In this document: positions 51,004 to 60,474 of the stretch, piece by piece | Layout of the letters: every line of letters begins with the position of its first letter | How positions within the stretch are numbered: position 1 is the first letter of the stretch | Assembly (NCBI RefSeq): GCF_015594625.1 | Contig: NZ_JADNRQ010000004.1 | Location: 1 to 64,000, forward strand | Origin: Desulfallas sp. Bu1-1 | Lineage (GTDB): Bacteria; Bacillota; Desulfotomaculia; Desulfotomaculales; Desulfallaceae | Direction: 5' to 3' | DNA: 64,000 nt | Notes under the pieces: model-generated | Database searches by the model: none | The model's input: the letters and a program-made list of their open reading frames with translations, nothing else | Told to the model about the DNA's origin: nothing | Program-made: the position numbers and the translations under genes

Positions 51004-52646
51004 AAATCGGACAGGGGCGGTTGTCCATAACATCAAAGATCGCCTTGAGCCTGGGTTTGTTGATCACTTTTTTAATGGTGACGGTTGGTATAGTAACTCT
51101 GTACCAGTTGAAGGCAATGGTTGAAGGAGAGGCGGTGGCCAAAGGGCGGTATTTGACCCGGGCGCTGGCTTATCGCTTGGCCGGGCCGCTTGAGTCAGGC
51201 GATCCGGGTCAATTAAACCAGCTTGTTGCAACGCTCCGGGCAGAAAATGAATTCAAAAATATTCTTGTGGCGGACACTACGGGTAGGATTATTGCCGGTA
51301 CGGACGCCGGCCGGCTGGGGACAACACTGGATAACATCCGATCCTTGAAATCGGATTTTACGGTGAATTATTTATCCGGTGGCCCGGGCGGCGAACCGGC
51401 TTTTGACTTTACCGGGGTAATAAAAAGCGGAGACGGCAGGCCGGTGGGTTATTTGACAGTTGACACCGGTGACGGGCGGTTGCGGGAGCAGGTCGGACAA
51501 ATGATGGTGTACCTGGGTTCCTTCGCCATTGCCGCGGTTATCGCCGGCATTTTCCTGGCCATAGTGATCAGCAGGCGCATACTCAAGCAGCCCATCGCGG
51601 ATTTGGTATCGGCCACTGAAACCATTGCCACCGGTGATTTCTCCAGAAAGGCCAGAATCCATCACCGGGATGAACTGGGTAACCTGGCCATGTCTTTTAA
51701 CATGATGACCGGGTACCTTGCCAACCTGTTCCATTCCATAACCTTTTATACCGGAGAACTGGTACGGTCGTGCCAGGCCCTGAACAGGAATGTCGGTTCC
51801 TCCGTTAAAACGGCAAGGAAACTTGCCGAATCGATGGAACATCACACCGGCAAGACACGGGAACATATCGCCCTGATCCAGGGGTGCAACGACCTGGCCG
51901 GCGGCCTGGTCGAGCGGGTGGAACAAACAGGTCTGTATTTACAGCAGTCGGCGGGTGAAATTGCCGCTACAGTATCCGGCAGCGAGGAACCAGCTGAATT
52001 AATTGACGGCGTGGGCCGGGATGTTGGCGACATTTACCGGTCCCTGGAGGAAATGAAAAAGGCCCTTGCGGTTTACAGGGAAACACTTGCCGGTGTGGAG
52101 CGAGCGGCCGGCCTGTATACCGGTTACCTGGACCGGAGCAGAACTTTCAATTTCGGCATCGCCGTCGAAGTGGCGAAGATTGGCGGGGGTGGCATGACGG
52201 AGAAGCTGGAGGAACTACAAAAGCTGGCCGACGAGGGCTTGGAGCGGACGGGCGAGATAACCGGCATGTTGCGGCGGGCGGGTGAGGACATCATCCGCCT
52301 GGAGGAAGCCGTAGAAAGAAATCTCGACGTAGTACGTCAAGGCGAACAGGGGATCAGGAAGGCCGGTGAACTCTGGCGGGAAATAGCCGGGAAACTGGCC
52401 GAAGACAGGGATGCCATTGAAAGGGTGATGTCCCACCTGGCGGAAAACAAAAAGCTGGGGGAAGAATTAACGGAAACTCTAAGCTATCTGGCGGGCGAGT
52501 TGGACAAGTCGTTGAGGGCGTTTGCCGGCACGGGAGAGGCAAGCGAAAAACAGGCCGAATTGCTGGGGGAACTGGAATCCTCCATGCGCAAAATATTGAG
52601 GGTATCAAATACTTTGAACAATTTATGTCTACAGTTTAAAACCTGA
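51000..52646 (+). CDS. HAMP-domain membrane receptor with divergent coiled-coil output
   Basis: The protein has a first membrane helix (IALSLGLLITFLMVTVGIVT), an outside Cache-like sensor (residues 45-160; RAENEFKNILVADTTGRIIA), a second helix near 170 and a HAMP domain (ISRRILKQPIADLVSATETI, then ATGDFSRKARIHHRDELGNL). The remaining 310 residues are helical, but the conserved MCP hairpin tip (IxxITxQTNLLALNAAIEAARAGE) is missing; FNFGIAVEVAKIGG may be its relic. It may thus signal to the pilus machinery rather than to CheA. Confidence 0.75.
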   Translation: MKIGQGRLSITSKIALSLGLLITFLMVTVGIVTLYQLKAMVEGEAVAKGRYLTRALAYRLAGPLESGDPGQLNQLVATLRAENEFKNILVADTTGRIIAGTDAGRLGTTLDNIRSLKSDFTVNYLSGGPGGEPAFDFTGVIKSGDGRPVGYLTVDTGDGRLREQVGQMMVYLGSFAIAAVIAGIFLAIVISRRILKQPIADLVSATETIATGDFSRKARIHHRDELGNLAMSFNMMTGYLANLFHSITFYTGELVRSCQALNRNVGSSVKTARKLAESMEHHTGKTREHIALIQGCNDLAGGLVERVEQTGLYLQQSAGEIAATVSGSEEPAELIDGVGRDVGDIYRSLEEMKKALAVYRETLAGVERAAGLYTGYLDRSRTFNFGIAVEVAKIGGGGMTEKLEELQKLADEGLERTGEITGMLRRAGEDIIRLEEAVERNLDVVRQGEQGIRKAGELWREIAGKLAEDRDAIERVMSHLAENKKLGEELTETLSYLAGELDKSLRAFAGTGEASEKQAELLGELESSMRKILRVSNTLNNLCLQFKT

Positions 52647-52724
52647 TACGGGACTTTACGGGACTTTGTTCCTGGGCACAATCTCCCATCGACATGTGAC
52701 AAAGGTCCTGGCTTTTGCAACATC

Positions 52725-52750
52725 AACCCCTTCGAGACGGAAGGGGTTTT
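52725..52750. terminator. Bidirectional terminator between Tad operon and degU-like gene
   Basis: AACCCCTTC-GAGACG-GAAGGGGTT is followed by TTAGATTT on the plus strand and TTGATG on the minus strand. It separates two convergent units; the stem touches the last codon of the response-regulator gene. Confidence 0.7.
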
Positions 52751-53399
52751 AGATTTCCACGATTTTTTCTTTGATGGCCAGTAGAGCTGCCTGGGTCCGG
52801 TCTGATACTTCAAGCTTTTGAAAAATATTTGTTAAATGGTTTTTAACTGTTTTTTCGCTGATGAACAGCTTCCTGGCAATTGATTTATTGGAGTTGCCTT
52901 TTGCCACCAACCCCAGTACCTCGATTTCCCTTTCAGTCAATCCCCGGGGCCTGCTTTCCACCGGCCTGGTGGACAGTTTATTGATCTGGCTGAAAATCTT
53001 GGCCGTCAGGGAGGGGGAAATAAAGGATTTTCCTTCGGCAACTTGTAATATGGTATTAATTAACTGGTCGGGGCTGACATCCTTGAGCAGGTAGGCGGAA
53101 ATCCCATTGCGAATCATTTCAATGATGTATTCATCCTGGTCGTGGATGGTCAGGGCGATGATTCCGGTGGAGGGAAAATCCGATTTAATGGTTTTGCACA
53201 CTTCAATTCCGTTGATGTCGGGCAGGTTGATGTCCAGCAGCACGATGTCCGGCCTCCGGCTGCGGCAAAGTTCGATGGCCTGCCTTCCGGTGCTTGCTTC
53301 AGCTACCACTTGGAAACGCTGTTCAAGGGATAATATTTTGGTAATTCCTTCCCTGACCAAAGCGTGGTCGTCGACGATCATTATTGTTGTCTGTTTCAT
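52749..53399 (-). CDS. NarL/DegU-type response regulator
   Basis: The receiver domain has VDDHALVREG, phospho-acceptor in DIVLLDINLPDINGIEV and the conserved Lys in YLLKDVSPDQL. A LuxR-type helix-turn-helix follows (LTEREIEVLGLVAKGNSNKS, then IARKLFISEKTVKNHL). ATG 53399 has AAGGAGG upstream. It is encoded immediately downstream of a DegS-like kinase and close to the pilus operon. Confidence 0.92.
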   Translation of the reverse strand: MKQTTIMIVDDHALVREGITKILSLEQRFQVVAEASTGRQAIELCRSRRPDIVLLDINLPDINGIEVCKTIKSDFPSTGIIALTIHDQDEYIIEMIRNGISAYLLKDVSPDQLINTILQVAEGKSFISPSLTAKIFSQINKLSTRPVESRPRGLTEREIEVLGLVAKGNSNKSIARKLFISEKTVKNHLTNIFQKLEVSDRTQAALLAIKEKIVEI

Positions 53400-53442
53400 A
53401 ATTAAACCTCCTTTCAATCATAACGTCATCGAATATGCATGT

Positions 53443-54582
53443 TTATACCGGTACGGTGACGGTAATTGATGTTCCTTTGCCCGGCGTGCTGGAAATTTTA
53501 AATTCGCCCCTTAAAATTTGCACCCTTTCACGCATGTTGATCAGGCCGTAGCATTCACGATTGATACTCTGTTCCACCAAGTTCGGATCGAATCCCTTGC
53601 CGTCGTCCTTAATCATAATTGTAATCTTGTTGTTGAGCTGTTCCATTTTAACCAGTACTTGTTTGGCGCGGGCGTGCTTGTGTACGTTATTCAACGCCTC
53701 CTGCACCACCCGGAACAGGGCCACCTCGGTGGCCGGCGACAGTCGCTCCTGCTTGCCGAAAAAGATGAATTCCGCGTTGATTTGATGTTGTTTCCTGTAA
53801 TCTTCAATGTAGCGGTTCAGGGCGGGTACCAGTCCCAGGTCGTCCAGCACCATGGGTCTAAGGTCGAAAATGATTTTACGCACGTCCTGCAGGCTTTGCC
53901 GCACCAGTTCCTGTAACGCCACCAGTTCCTTTCTGACGTTTTGCGGATCAACGTCCATCAGTTTTAATATGTACTCGGCGCGCATGACGATGTTGGCCAG
54001 CAGCTGGGCGGGGCCGTCGTGGATTTCCCTGGCCACCCGCTTGCGTTCTTCCTCCTGGGCCTTGATGATATTAATGCCCAGTTGCTGGATTTGCATCAAT
54101 TCCTCGATCCTGGTGGACAGGTTGGCCATGTGCTTGGTCAGGTACTTTAACACCACGCCCAGGTGTGACATCATGTTTTCCGCTTTTTCCAGCATATCCC
54201 GCAGGCGCCGCAGGTTGCGCTCCAGGTTGTCGCGCTTGTATCTGAGTAGTTGTTCCTGGCCTCGCAGGGCCGCTAATTCCAATTGCAGTTTTTGCGCCGT
54301 ATCGTAGGCCTTTTTGATGTCTTCTTCCGAATAACAGGTGAAATCCCGGCTGACTTCCATCAGGCGGTAGCGGGCCCGTTTTTCCCGTATATTCAGCTTG
54401 TCCACCCGGTCAATTAATTGGGCGACTGATTTTTTCACCTCTTCCAGCTCGTTATTGACATAGGCGTACTCTTTACGCGCGTTTTCAGCAATGTCGTAAA
54501 TTTGTTCCTGGGATTTTTCAATGTAAGTAACTGTTTCGCTAATAATTTTATCCAGAACAGACGGGTCAAACAAGAATTTCAC
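53443..54582 (-). CDS. DegS-like sensor histidine kinase
   Basis: The 379-residue cytoplasmic kinase has a long N-terminal coiled coil (residues 1-165), as DegS does. The HisKA_3 box is KAQEEERKRVAREIHDGPAQ with the phospho-histidine in REIHDG. The ATPase domain has FRVVQEALNNVHKHARAK (N box) and MIKDDGKGFDP (G1). No membrane segment is seen. GTG 54582 lacks a good ribosome site. It should phosphorylate the adjacent response regulator. Confidence 0.9.
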   Translation of the reverse strand: MKFLFDPSVLDKIISETVTYIEKSQEQIYDIAENARKEYAYVNNELEEVKKSVAQLIDRVDKLNIREKRARYRLMEVSRDFTCYSEEDIKKAYDTAQKLQLELAALRGQEQLLRYKRDNLERNLRRLRDMLEKAENMMSHLGVVLKYLTKHMANLSTRIEELMQIQQLGINIIKAQEEERKRVAREIHDGPAQLLANIVMRAEYILKLMDVDPQNVRKELVALQELVRQSLQDVRKIIFDLRPMVLDDLGLVPALNRYIEDYRKQHQINAEFIFFGKQERLSPATEVALFRVVQEALNNVHKHARAKQVLVKMEQLNNKITIMIKDDGKGFDPNLVEQSINRECYGLINMRERVQILRGEFKISSTPGKGTSITVTVPV

Positions 54583-55050
54583 CTGCCAAATAAAGCCGGG
54601 TGAGGTAAATTATTCGCTGTAATGCCCGGTCGATCCTGCATATATTGTCTAAAAAGATTCCTATATGATGCCGTTCTTGTGCCAGGCTGCTGGAGGGACT
54701 GGTGGATATATACATGCTTGACATCAAACCTGGTAAACATAGCCTAGACCAAGGTTATCTACTGCTCCTGGGCCATTAAGCGTAGAAACAGGCAAGGATA
54801 GCAAGGAATACCATAAGATAGGCTAGCCCAGCCTAATCGCTATTTTGATAGGGCCTGACCATATCTCTATTATAAGGAGTTTTCTTGCAATGATAAAATT
54901 TAATTGGTATATTTGCTGGTTTTAAACATCTTAAACATCTTTTTAGACTTGACAAAAATTAAGCTATTTTTGCAATATTAATAAAAAAGGATATTTTCAT
55001 ATAAAAAAAGCAATTAGGATAAACGCCTTTAGATTGGAGGATAAATAATA
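54583..55050. other. Gene-free stretch upstream of degS-like gene
   Basis: I see no gene, tRNA or clear riboswitch here. AT content rises sharply from about 54850. A TTGACA at 54950 has no -10 box at a normal distance. Confidence 0.5.
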
Positions 55051-55238
55051 ATGAATATAAAATTTGCACATACAAACATTATAGCCAACGATTGGGAAAA
55101 ACTCGCTCAATTCTATGTTAATGTATTGGGGTATGAGCCAGTGTATCCGGAGCGGGATCTTAAAGGTGAATGGCTTTAACAGTTCTCTATATGAGAGACC
55201 CTGAAGGTAACATTGTTGAGATACTAAACTGGCAATAA
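55051..55238 (+). pseudogene. Glyoxalase (VOC) family gene with internal deletion
   Basis: From an ATG with TTGGAGG upstream the frame reads MNIKFAHTNIIANDWEKLAQ, then FYVNVLGYEPVYPERDLKGE, an intact VOC N-terminus, and stops at 55177. Overlapping it in another frame is the family's C-terminal end, LTVLYMRDPEGNIVEILNWQ. The middle of about 50 codons is missing, so a single deletion has joined both ends out of frame. Confidence 0.7.
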
Positions 55239-55561
55239 AGTGAAGAGTATATTCATAGCTGCAGCTTTCCACAGGTCATCATGGGTTGTTATTCTTTCCG
55301 GGGAGATGTGTAGAAAACCTTATTATAGCACTCCTCTGCTCTGGTGCCCCGCTACCTGAGCGTAGCATCCAGGTAATAGTGCAAATAGGTTCCTGGCCTC
55401 AGGCGGAGGTCTGCAACGCCGGGACACATCTAAAACGCCCGCGTAGAATTACTGTGAACCGGAAAATAAATATAAATATAATATTTCCGATGCAATATAT
55501 CCGTATTTACGGCAGTTTTGTCATCTGGTGTTTTGGGTAACTTGTTTGTAGGAGTGATAGT
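55239..55561. other. Gene-free stretch upstream of the sigma-54 activator
   Basis: An 84-codon open frame at 55286 has no ribosome site and no recognisable protein features, so I do not call it. No RNA or repeat was recognised. Confidence 0.4.
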
Positions 55562-57691
55562 ATGAACGCAAAGGAAATTATGCAACAAATACATATTTAT
55601 CTTAAGCTTAATGATACATTAAAAGATGCAATTAATATTTTTAGAAGGGCTAAATTAAATGGTATTCCAATAGTAAATGAACATAATCAGTTAATAGGTA
55701 TTTTTACGCGATCAAACCTTTATGACAGCCTGTTAATGGGGAAAAATCTGGAACATAAAATTAAAGACTGTATCTACCAACAGAATGTTATATATTTTCG
55801 GATGGATAAGCATTTTGATTCTTTGCATCAAATGCTTAAATGGTTGCGCACTTCTTCTGTTAGTGAAACACCGGTGATTGATAATAATGATAGGCCTATT
55901 GGCGTTATTACATACATCAATGCTGTAACTGTTTTAATAAATCGCATTGAAATTTTACATGCTCAATTAAACAGTGTTATGGAAAATATATCAATTGGGA
56001 TAATATCTACAGATCCTGATGGTTACATAACTTTTTGTAACACGGTGGCTAAAAGAATAATCGATTTTCAAGGAGCGGAAGTAGTTGGTCAAAATATTTT
56101 TAAATTAGTTCCTTTAAACATCTTGGATGGATGGCAATCAATTTTAAATGGTGAAAAAATATTGCCAAGACAAGCAGAGTTTGGAAAACATAGTGTCATT
56201 GTGAGTGCTGTCCCTGTGTTTAACCAAAACAAGATTGAGAGTGTAATTTTTATTATTCATGATATGACTGAAGTTGAAAAAATGTCTAAGGAACTTAATA
56301 GTACAAAACAATTACAAACCACTCTGCAAACAATACTTGATCTAGCTTATGATGGTATTGTTGTATTAGATCAAAATGGAGTTATTACATTAGCCAACAA
56401 GGCATTCTCCGATTTGATAGGCAAGTCTTCAGGGGAACTCTTATATAAACCGATTTCTTCTGTGGTGGAAGATCAGTCAATTACCCGCCTTACCCGGGAT
56501 TTGAATAAAGTAGAAGCCTGCTATGTTGCTGGTCGTCCCGCGATAGTATCAGTTGTGCCAATGAAGTATGGTGATAAAGTTCAAGGCAGTATTATAAAAA
56601 TAACTGTTAGTCAACTGGATCAATTACGGGAAGTAATCTTTCAGCTTGACGACCTTAAGAGTCAGCTCGATTATTATAAAAACCAGTTACATCATTTAAA
56701 CGGTACTAGATACAATTTTGATAGTATTATCACGCGAGATGAGGACCTACTAAAATTAAAAGCGGAATGTAGACAAGTAGCTAAGGGTATTTCTAATATT
56801 TTAATCCTGGGCGAAAGCGGCACCGGTAAAGAACTTTTCGCCCAGGCTATACATAACGCTAGTCCAAGGGCTAGGAAACCTTTTATAAAAGTAAATTGCG
56901 CAGCCATTCCTTTCGAGTTGGCCGAATCAGAGCTTTTTGGGTATGAGCCGGGCGCATTCACAGGTGCTGGACGTCAAGGCAAACCGGGAAAATTTGAACT
57001 GGCGAATGGCGGGACAATCTTTCTTGATGAAATCGGAGATATGCCTTTAAATCTACAAAGTAAATTATTGCGAATAATTCAGGACCGTGAGGTAGAGCGG
57101 GTGGGAGCAACCAGGACCAGGTCAGTTGATGTTAGAATTATTGCAGCTACTAACAAAAATTTAATTGACTTGGTGCAACAAGGCAGTTTTCGAAAGGATT
57201 TATATTACCGGCTTAATGTGGTTACGTTTACTATTCCTCCGTTAAGGTCAAGAAGATCTGATATTTCTCTCTTGGTAGATTATTTTATTCAAAAATTTAA
57301 TAGTATTATGGGTCGAAATATTTATGGTTTGACAATCCCAGCTTTAGAATTACTTAATGAATATACTTGGCCAGGCAATGTTCGGGAATTGGAAAATGTA
57401 ATTGAAAGAGTAATGAATCTCGTTTCAAAGGAAAGACAATGGTTGGACAAAGACGATTTTTCGATGTTATTATTAACGGAATCTAATATGGAATCACCCG
57501 TCATAACTACTGGAAATGTTAAAAAGGATAATTGTTCCAAAGATTACCGAACTGCTTTGGTTGAGACCGAAAAACAAGTTATTATAGAGGCTCTAGCATC
57601 AGCTTCCGGTAATAAAGCCCTTGCTGCCCGAAATCTGGGGATTAGCCGTTCAACGCTATATGAAAAATTAAGAAAATATGGCTTAGAATAA
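55562..57691 (+). CDS. Sigma-54-dependent activator with CBS and PAS domains
   Basis: Two CBS motifs occupy residues 1-130 (AINIFRRAKLNGIPIVNEHN, VSETPVIDNNDRPIGVITYI). Two PAS domains follow (about 140-235 and 255-360). The AAA+ domain has Walker A GESGTGKELFAQAIH, the sigma-54 contact loop as GAFTGA, Walker B GGTIFLDEIGDMPL and the arginine-finger region. A Fis-type helix-turn-helix ends it (NKALAARNLGISRSTLYEKL). CBS domains suggest control by adenosyl ligands. It is likely to act at the -24/-12 promoters at 57819 and 61961. Confidence 0.92.
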   Translation: MNAKEIMQQIHIYLKLNDTLKDAINIFRRAKLNGIPIVNEHNQLIGIFTRSNLYDSLLMGKNLEHKIKDCIYQQNVIYFRMDKHFDSLHQMLKWLRTSSVSETPVIDNNDRPIGVITYINAVTVLINRIEILHAQLNSVMENISIGIISTDPDGYITFCNTVAKRIIDFQGAEVVGQNIFKLVPLNILDGWQSILNGEKILPRQAEFGKHSVIVSAVPVFNQNKIESVIFIIHDMTEVEKMSKELNSTKQLQTTLQTILDLAYDGIVVLDQNGVITLANKAFSDLIGKSSGELLYKPISSVVEDQSITRLTRDLNKVEACYVAGRPAIVSVVPMKYGDKVQGSIIKITVSQLDQLREVIFQLDDLKSQLDYYKNQLHHLNGTRYNFDSIITRDEDLLKLKAECRQVAKGISNILILGESGTGKELFAQAIHNASPRARKPFIKVNCAAIPFELAESELFGYEPGAFTGAGRQGKPGKFELANGGTIFLDEIGDMPLNLQSKLLRIIQDREVERVGATRTRSVDVRIIAATNKNLIDLVQQGSFRKDLYYRLNVVTFTIPPLRSRRSDISLLVDYFIQKFNSIMGRNIYGLTIPALELLNEYTWPGNVRELENVIERVMNLVSKERQWLDKDDFSMLLLTESNMESPVITTGNVKKDNCSKDYRTALVETEKQVIIEALASASGNKALAARNLGISRSTLYEKLRKYGLE

Positions 57692-57719
57692 AAAAGTATA
57701 TTACGCTAAACCATACAAG

Positions 57720-57760
57720 TGTCCGATTGAACAGACATAAAGTGTTGTGTGTTTCGGACA
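57720..57760. promoter_or_regulatory. Inverted repeat upstream of sigma-54 promoter 1
   Basis: TGTCCGA at 57720 and TCGGACA at 57754 are exact inverted copies, 59 bp upstream of the -24 box. Their position fits an enhancer site for the activator encoded just before; a hairpin role is the alternative. Confidence 0.45.
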
Positions 57761-57793
57761 TATAAACAGGAGGTATATATTTTTTAATTAATT

Positions 57794-57817
57794 TCCGCTC
57801 ATTGGGCGGATTTTTTA
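57794..57817 (+). terminator. Terminator after the sigma-54 activator gene
   Basis: TCCGC-TCATTGG-GCGGATTTTTT is a short stem with a T-run, 100 bp after the stop codon. Confidence 0.65.
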
Positions 57818-57818
57818 T

Positions 57819-57834
57819 TTGGCACCATTTTTGC
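57819..57834 (+). promoter_or_regulatory. Sigma-54 (-24/-12) promoter 1
   Basis: TTGGCACCATTTTTGC matches the sigma-54 consensus (TGGCAC-N5-TTGC, GG and GC separated by 10 bases). It faces the DUF3311/symporter genes, leaving a leader of about 420 nt in which an integrase remnant lies. Confidence 0.85.
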
Positions 57835-58053
57835 GTGTAATAAAACCGAAACCACGATACTATTGGATGATATTGCCTATTTGTATATGGGACTGTCGGC
57901 AAAGTTATTGATTATTCAGATTTATTCTATTGTTTAGATTAAATACCGTTTACAGGTTAATTAATATTTTCAGAAAAATTAATGATTTCAGATTTAGGAG
58001 ACTTAAAGGAAGGATTTAAAGAACCTTAGTGGCAGACCACCAGTATTATCAAA

Positions 58054-58162
58054 AACCTAGTAACATCCGGTGACCTGGGACTAATAAACTACCGGGTTTG
58101 GTATGATTATGCATTGCACCTGTTGACCACAGGTCTTAGGACAGCGGAATTTGTTGGTCAGG
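58054..58162 (+). pseudogene. Tyrosine recombinase fragment
   Basis: The frame reads NLVTSGDLGLINYRVWYDYA then LHLLTTGLRTAEFVGQ, resembling the first catalytic-arginine region of Xer/phage integrases (RDYALxLLxxTGLRxSEL). Stops flank it and no other integrase motif is near, so it is a remnant of a former mobile element or a broken recombinase gene. Confidence 0.5.
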
Positions 58163-58267
58163 TTTTTCTTCTCGGTTTCACAATAGACCATAGGATATTT
58201 CCTGGGCACAGAGGGTGATTCAAATTCTCCGGCACTTTAAAAATTAGCATAAAGGAGGTGAAATAAA

Positions 58268-58453
58268 ATGGAGGTTCGGGGTCGCAATTTGGTATTAGTT
58301 TTGATAGCTGCGATTGCAATCGGTTTATGCTTTATCCCTGTTGCACTTCCAAGTGGTACTTTCCCGAATAGCTGTCCGGAAATTCTGGTATGGAACATTC
58401 CTTGTATTTTACTGTCTTTTGGTATAGCTATGTATTTTTGTTTTAAAAAGTAA
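58268..58453 (+). CDS. Small membrane protein, DUF3311-like symporter partner
   Basis: The 61-residue product has two hydrophobic segments (LVLVLIAAIAIGLCFIPVAL and ILVWNIPCILLSFGIAMYF). Small DUF3311-type proteins with the WxIP-like motif before the second helix are typically encoded just upstream of sodium:solute symporters, as here (27 bp). AAAGGAGGTG lies before its ATG. Confidence 0.75.
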   Translation: MEVRGRNLVLVLIAAIAIGLCFIPVALPSGTFPNSCPEILVWNIPCILLSFGIAMYFCFKK

Positions 58454-58480
58454 AAAATTAACTAGAAAGGTGGGATAAAA

Positions 58481-60013
58481 GTGAGTTTTGCAATAGCTAT
58501 GGCAGTTTTTCTTGCTGCTAACGTTCTGTTAGGCTATATTTCTCATAGAAGGGGATTTGCGGATAGCACAGATTATTACTTGGCTGGAAAAGGAGTTAAT
58601 CTAACCCTGCAAGGTTTAACTACTTTTGCCACTATATCCAGCTCATTTACAATGATGGGGGCAATAGGATATATCTATGGTCACGGATTATCTTTTCTTT
58701 GGTTGGGTTGGATTTGGTCAACTATATATACTTTATGGTGGGTTTTCTATACGCCCAGGGTGTGGTTTTTTAGTAGACAGGTTCCAATTCAAACCATTGG
58801 TGATCTGGCGCGAGATTATTTTAAATTTAAAGATGCACAAACATATATTATAGGAATTATTTCAGTACTGGCTCAAATTGGTTATATTGTTGCACAGCTA
58901 ATGGCAGTAGGATTATTATTTAATATACTCTCTGGAATACCAGTTACAATTGGCGTTATTATTGCCTTGTTTATCGTTGTATTATATACGTATATTGGAG
59001 GATTAAGAGCGGTAATTTGGACCGATGCATTACAATGTGGCATTTTTTTCACTGTAGCTATAGGTACTTTCGCTTTATTCACGCCACTAGCAATACACGC
59101 TGGGTTTCCCGGTGTCTTGCTTAATATGCCGGAGCATATAACATTCCCAGGGGCGCTTGGTACATGGAAACCAGTATATGCTATAACTTACGCTTTTGCT
59201 TGGGGTATGTGTTACATGGGCTTGCCTATGTTTTTTACCAGGGCTATCACTCCCAAATCGGAAAGAGAATGTCGTAGAGGTGTCGGTATTGGTATTGGTC
59301 TTACTAACTTAGTTTGCTGGTTCTTAATGCCCATGGTGGGTTTGATGCTGCTTGTTATTTACCCGGCAATGGACGTAAAATTGGATATGGTACCAGCAAC
59401 TGCAATATTTCAAACATTCCCAATTTTAGGGGTACTGTACGGAGTAGCCGTTGCCGCTGCTAGTCTTAGCACTTCAAATTCGGCTTTAATAGCAACTAGT
59501 AATATATTCTATAAAGATTTTTACGAGAGATTTAGAAAGCAAGCTATAACAAAAGAAGAAGAAGTAAAGTTTAGTAGAATATTTGTTTTAGTAGTGGGGG
59601 GCATTTGTGCATTTGCAGCTGCTCTGCAACCTGACTCAATTGTATCTCTCGTAGGGATATCTGCGTTTTTAGCTGGTATACTGTTTTGGTGCTTTATTGC
59701 ACCCCCATGCTTCCCAAAATTAGCTTGGATAACCCCAGCAGCATCAATAATATCAGCTATTGTAGGTACAATTTTTGCTGCCATATTTGTTCTAGGAAAA
59801 GTACCTGCTCCTTTTGGCTTGCATGGAGCGGTAGCTGGATGGTTCATTACAATGATCCTCTTATTTGTGATAAGTCCGCTTACCAAGAAGGTTCCAACGG
59901 ATTCACAGCAAAGGTACCATGCTCAGTATATACCACAGTATTTTAAACATGTTACAGATAAAGCAAATGAGTACGCACATGCAGTAACTGGTAAAAGTCA
60001 AGCCAGTGTATAA
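58481..60013 (+). CDS. Sodium:solute symporter (SSS family)
   Basis: The 510-residue protein has about thirteen helices and the SSS features DSTDYYLAGKGVNLTLQGLT, ATISSSFTMMGAIGYIYGHG and a late sodium-site helix AAASLSTSNSALIATSNIFY. The signature GLRAVIWTDALQCGIFF is the canonical SSS motif. Substrate may be an organic acid, suggested by the CoA-transferase genes downstream. It starts at GTG 58481 after AAAGGTGGG and is under sigma-54 promoter 1. Confidence 0.92.
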   Translation: MSFAIAMAVFLAANVLLGYISHRRGFADSTDYYLAGKGVNLTLQGLTTFATISSSFTMMGAIGYIYGHGLSFLWLGWIWSTIYTLWWVFYTPRVWFFSRQVPIQTIGDLARDYFKFKDAQTYIIGIISVLAQIGYIVAQLMAVGLLFNILSGIPVTIGVIIALFIVVLYTYIGGLRAVIWTDALQCGIFFTVAIGTFALFTPLAIHAGFPGVLLNMPEHITFPGALGTWKPVYAITYAFAWGMCYMGLPMFFTRAITPKSERECRRGVGIGIGLTNLVCWFLMPMVGLMLLVIYPAMDVKLDMVPATAIFQTFPILGVLYGVAVAAASLSTSNSALIATSNIFYKDFYERFRKQAITKEEEVKFSRIFVLVVGGICAFAAALQPDSIVSLVGISAFLAGILFWCFIAPPCFPKLAWITPAASIISAIVGTIFAAIFVLGKVPAPFGLHGAVAGWFITMILLFVISPLTKKVPTDSQQRYHAQYIPQYFKHVTDKANEYAHAVTGKSQASV

Positions 60014-60085
60014 ATATTATAAAAGTTTGAACATGTTTTTGGTGAGCCCCTGAGGTAACCCCGGGTTAGGTACCAGGCACCGCAG

Positions 60086-60219
60086 GGTAGCCTTGACAGC
60101 CCGTTAAAAGAGCTGTGGTGCAATATATCACCGACGAGGCGGATAATCTTTTATATGTTTTTGGAGCCGTCCGTCGGTAATTAAACGACACCACAGCACT
60201 TAGGGCTGTCAAGGCTACC
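60086..60219. repeat. 134-bp near-palindrome (MITE-like)
   Basis: GGTAGCCTTGACAGCCC (60086) and GGGCTGTCAAGGCTACC (60203) are perfect inverted copies. Inside them GCTGTGGTG pairs with CACCACAGC, and further in ACCGACG pairs with CGTCGGT. The nested arms give one long cruciform or RNA hairpin. No T-run follows and no gene lies within. It may be a miniature inverted-repeat element, a recombination site or an RNA-processing signal. Confidence 0.6.
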
Positions 60220-60474
60220 GGTCTATTATGGAAAGTTTTAACTACGTAACACTATTTTGGATGAAAATCTATGAAACCATGTGATTTTAGGGGTCTGATC
60301 GGTCTGGCATTCTGGTTATGGTTATGCTAGTGAGGTATTCCCAGAGGAAACGGGGTGAAACTGATAGACCGTACCTAAGGTCATTGTGCCAGGGCCTACC
60401 CTGCTTTAAAAAAGGCAGTTAGTAAGAGCTATTTAAAGCTTTATTGCAAAATATGAGATAGGAGGTTGTAGGAT

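Noticed and set aside
55286-55540. 84-codon open frame upstream of the sigma-54 activator
   Set aside because: No ribosome site, odd composition and no recognisable family; probably random.
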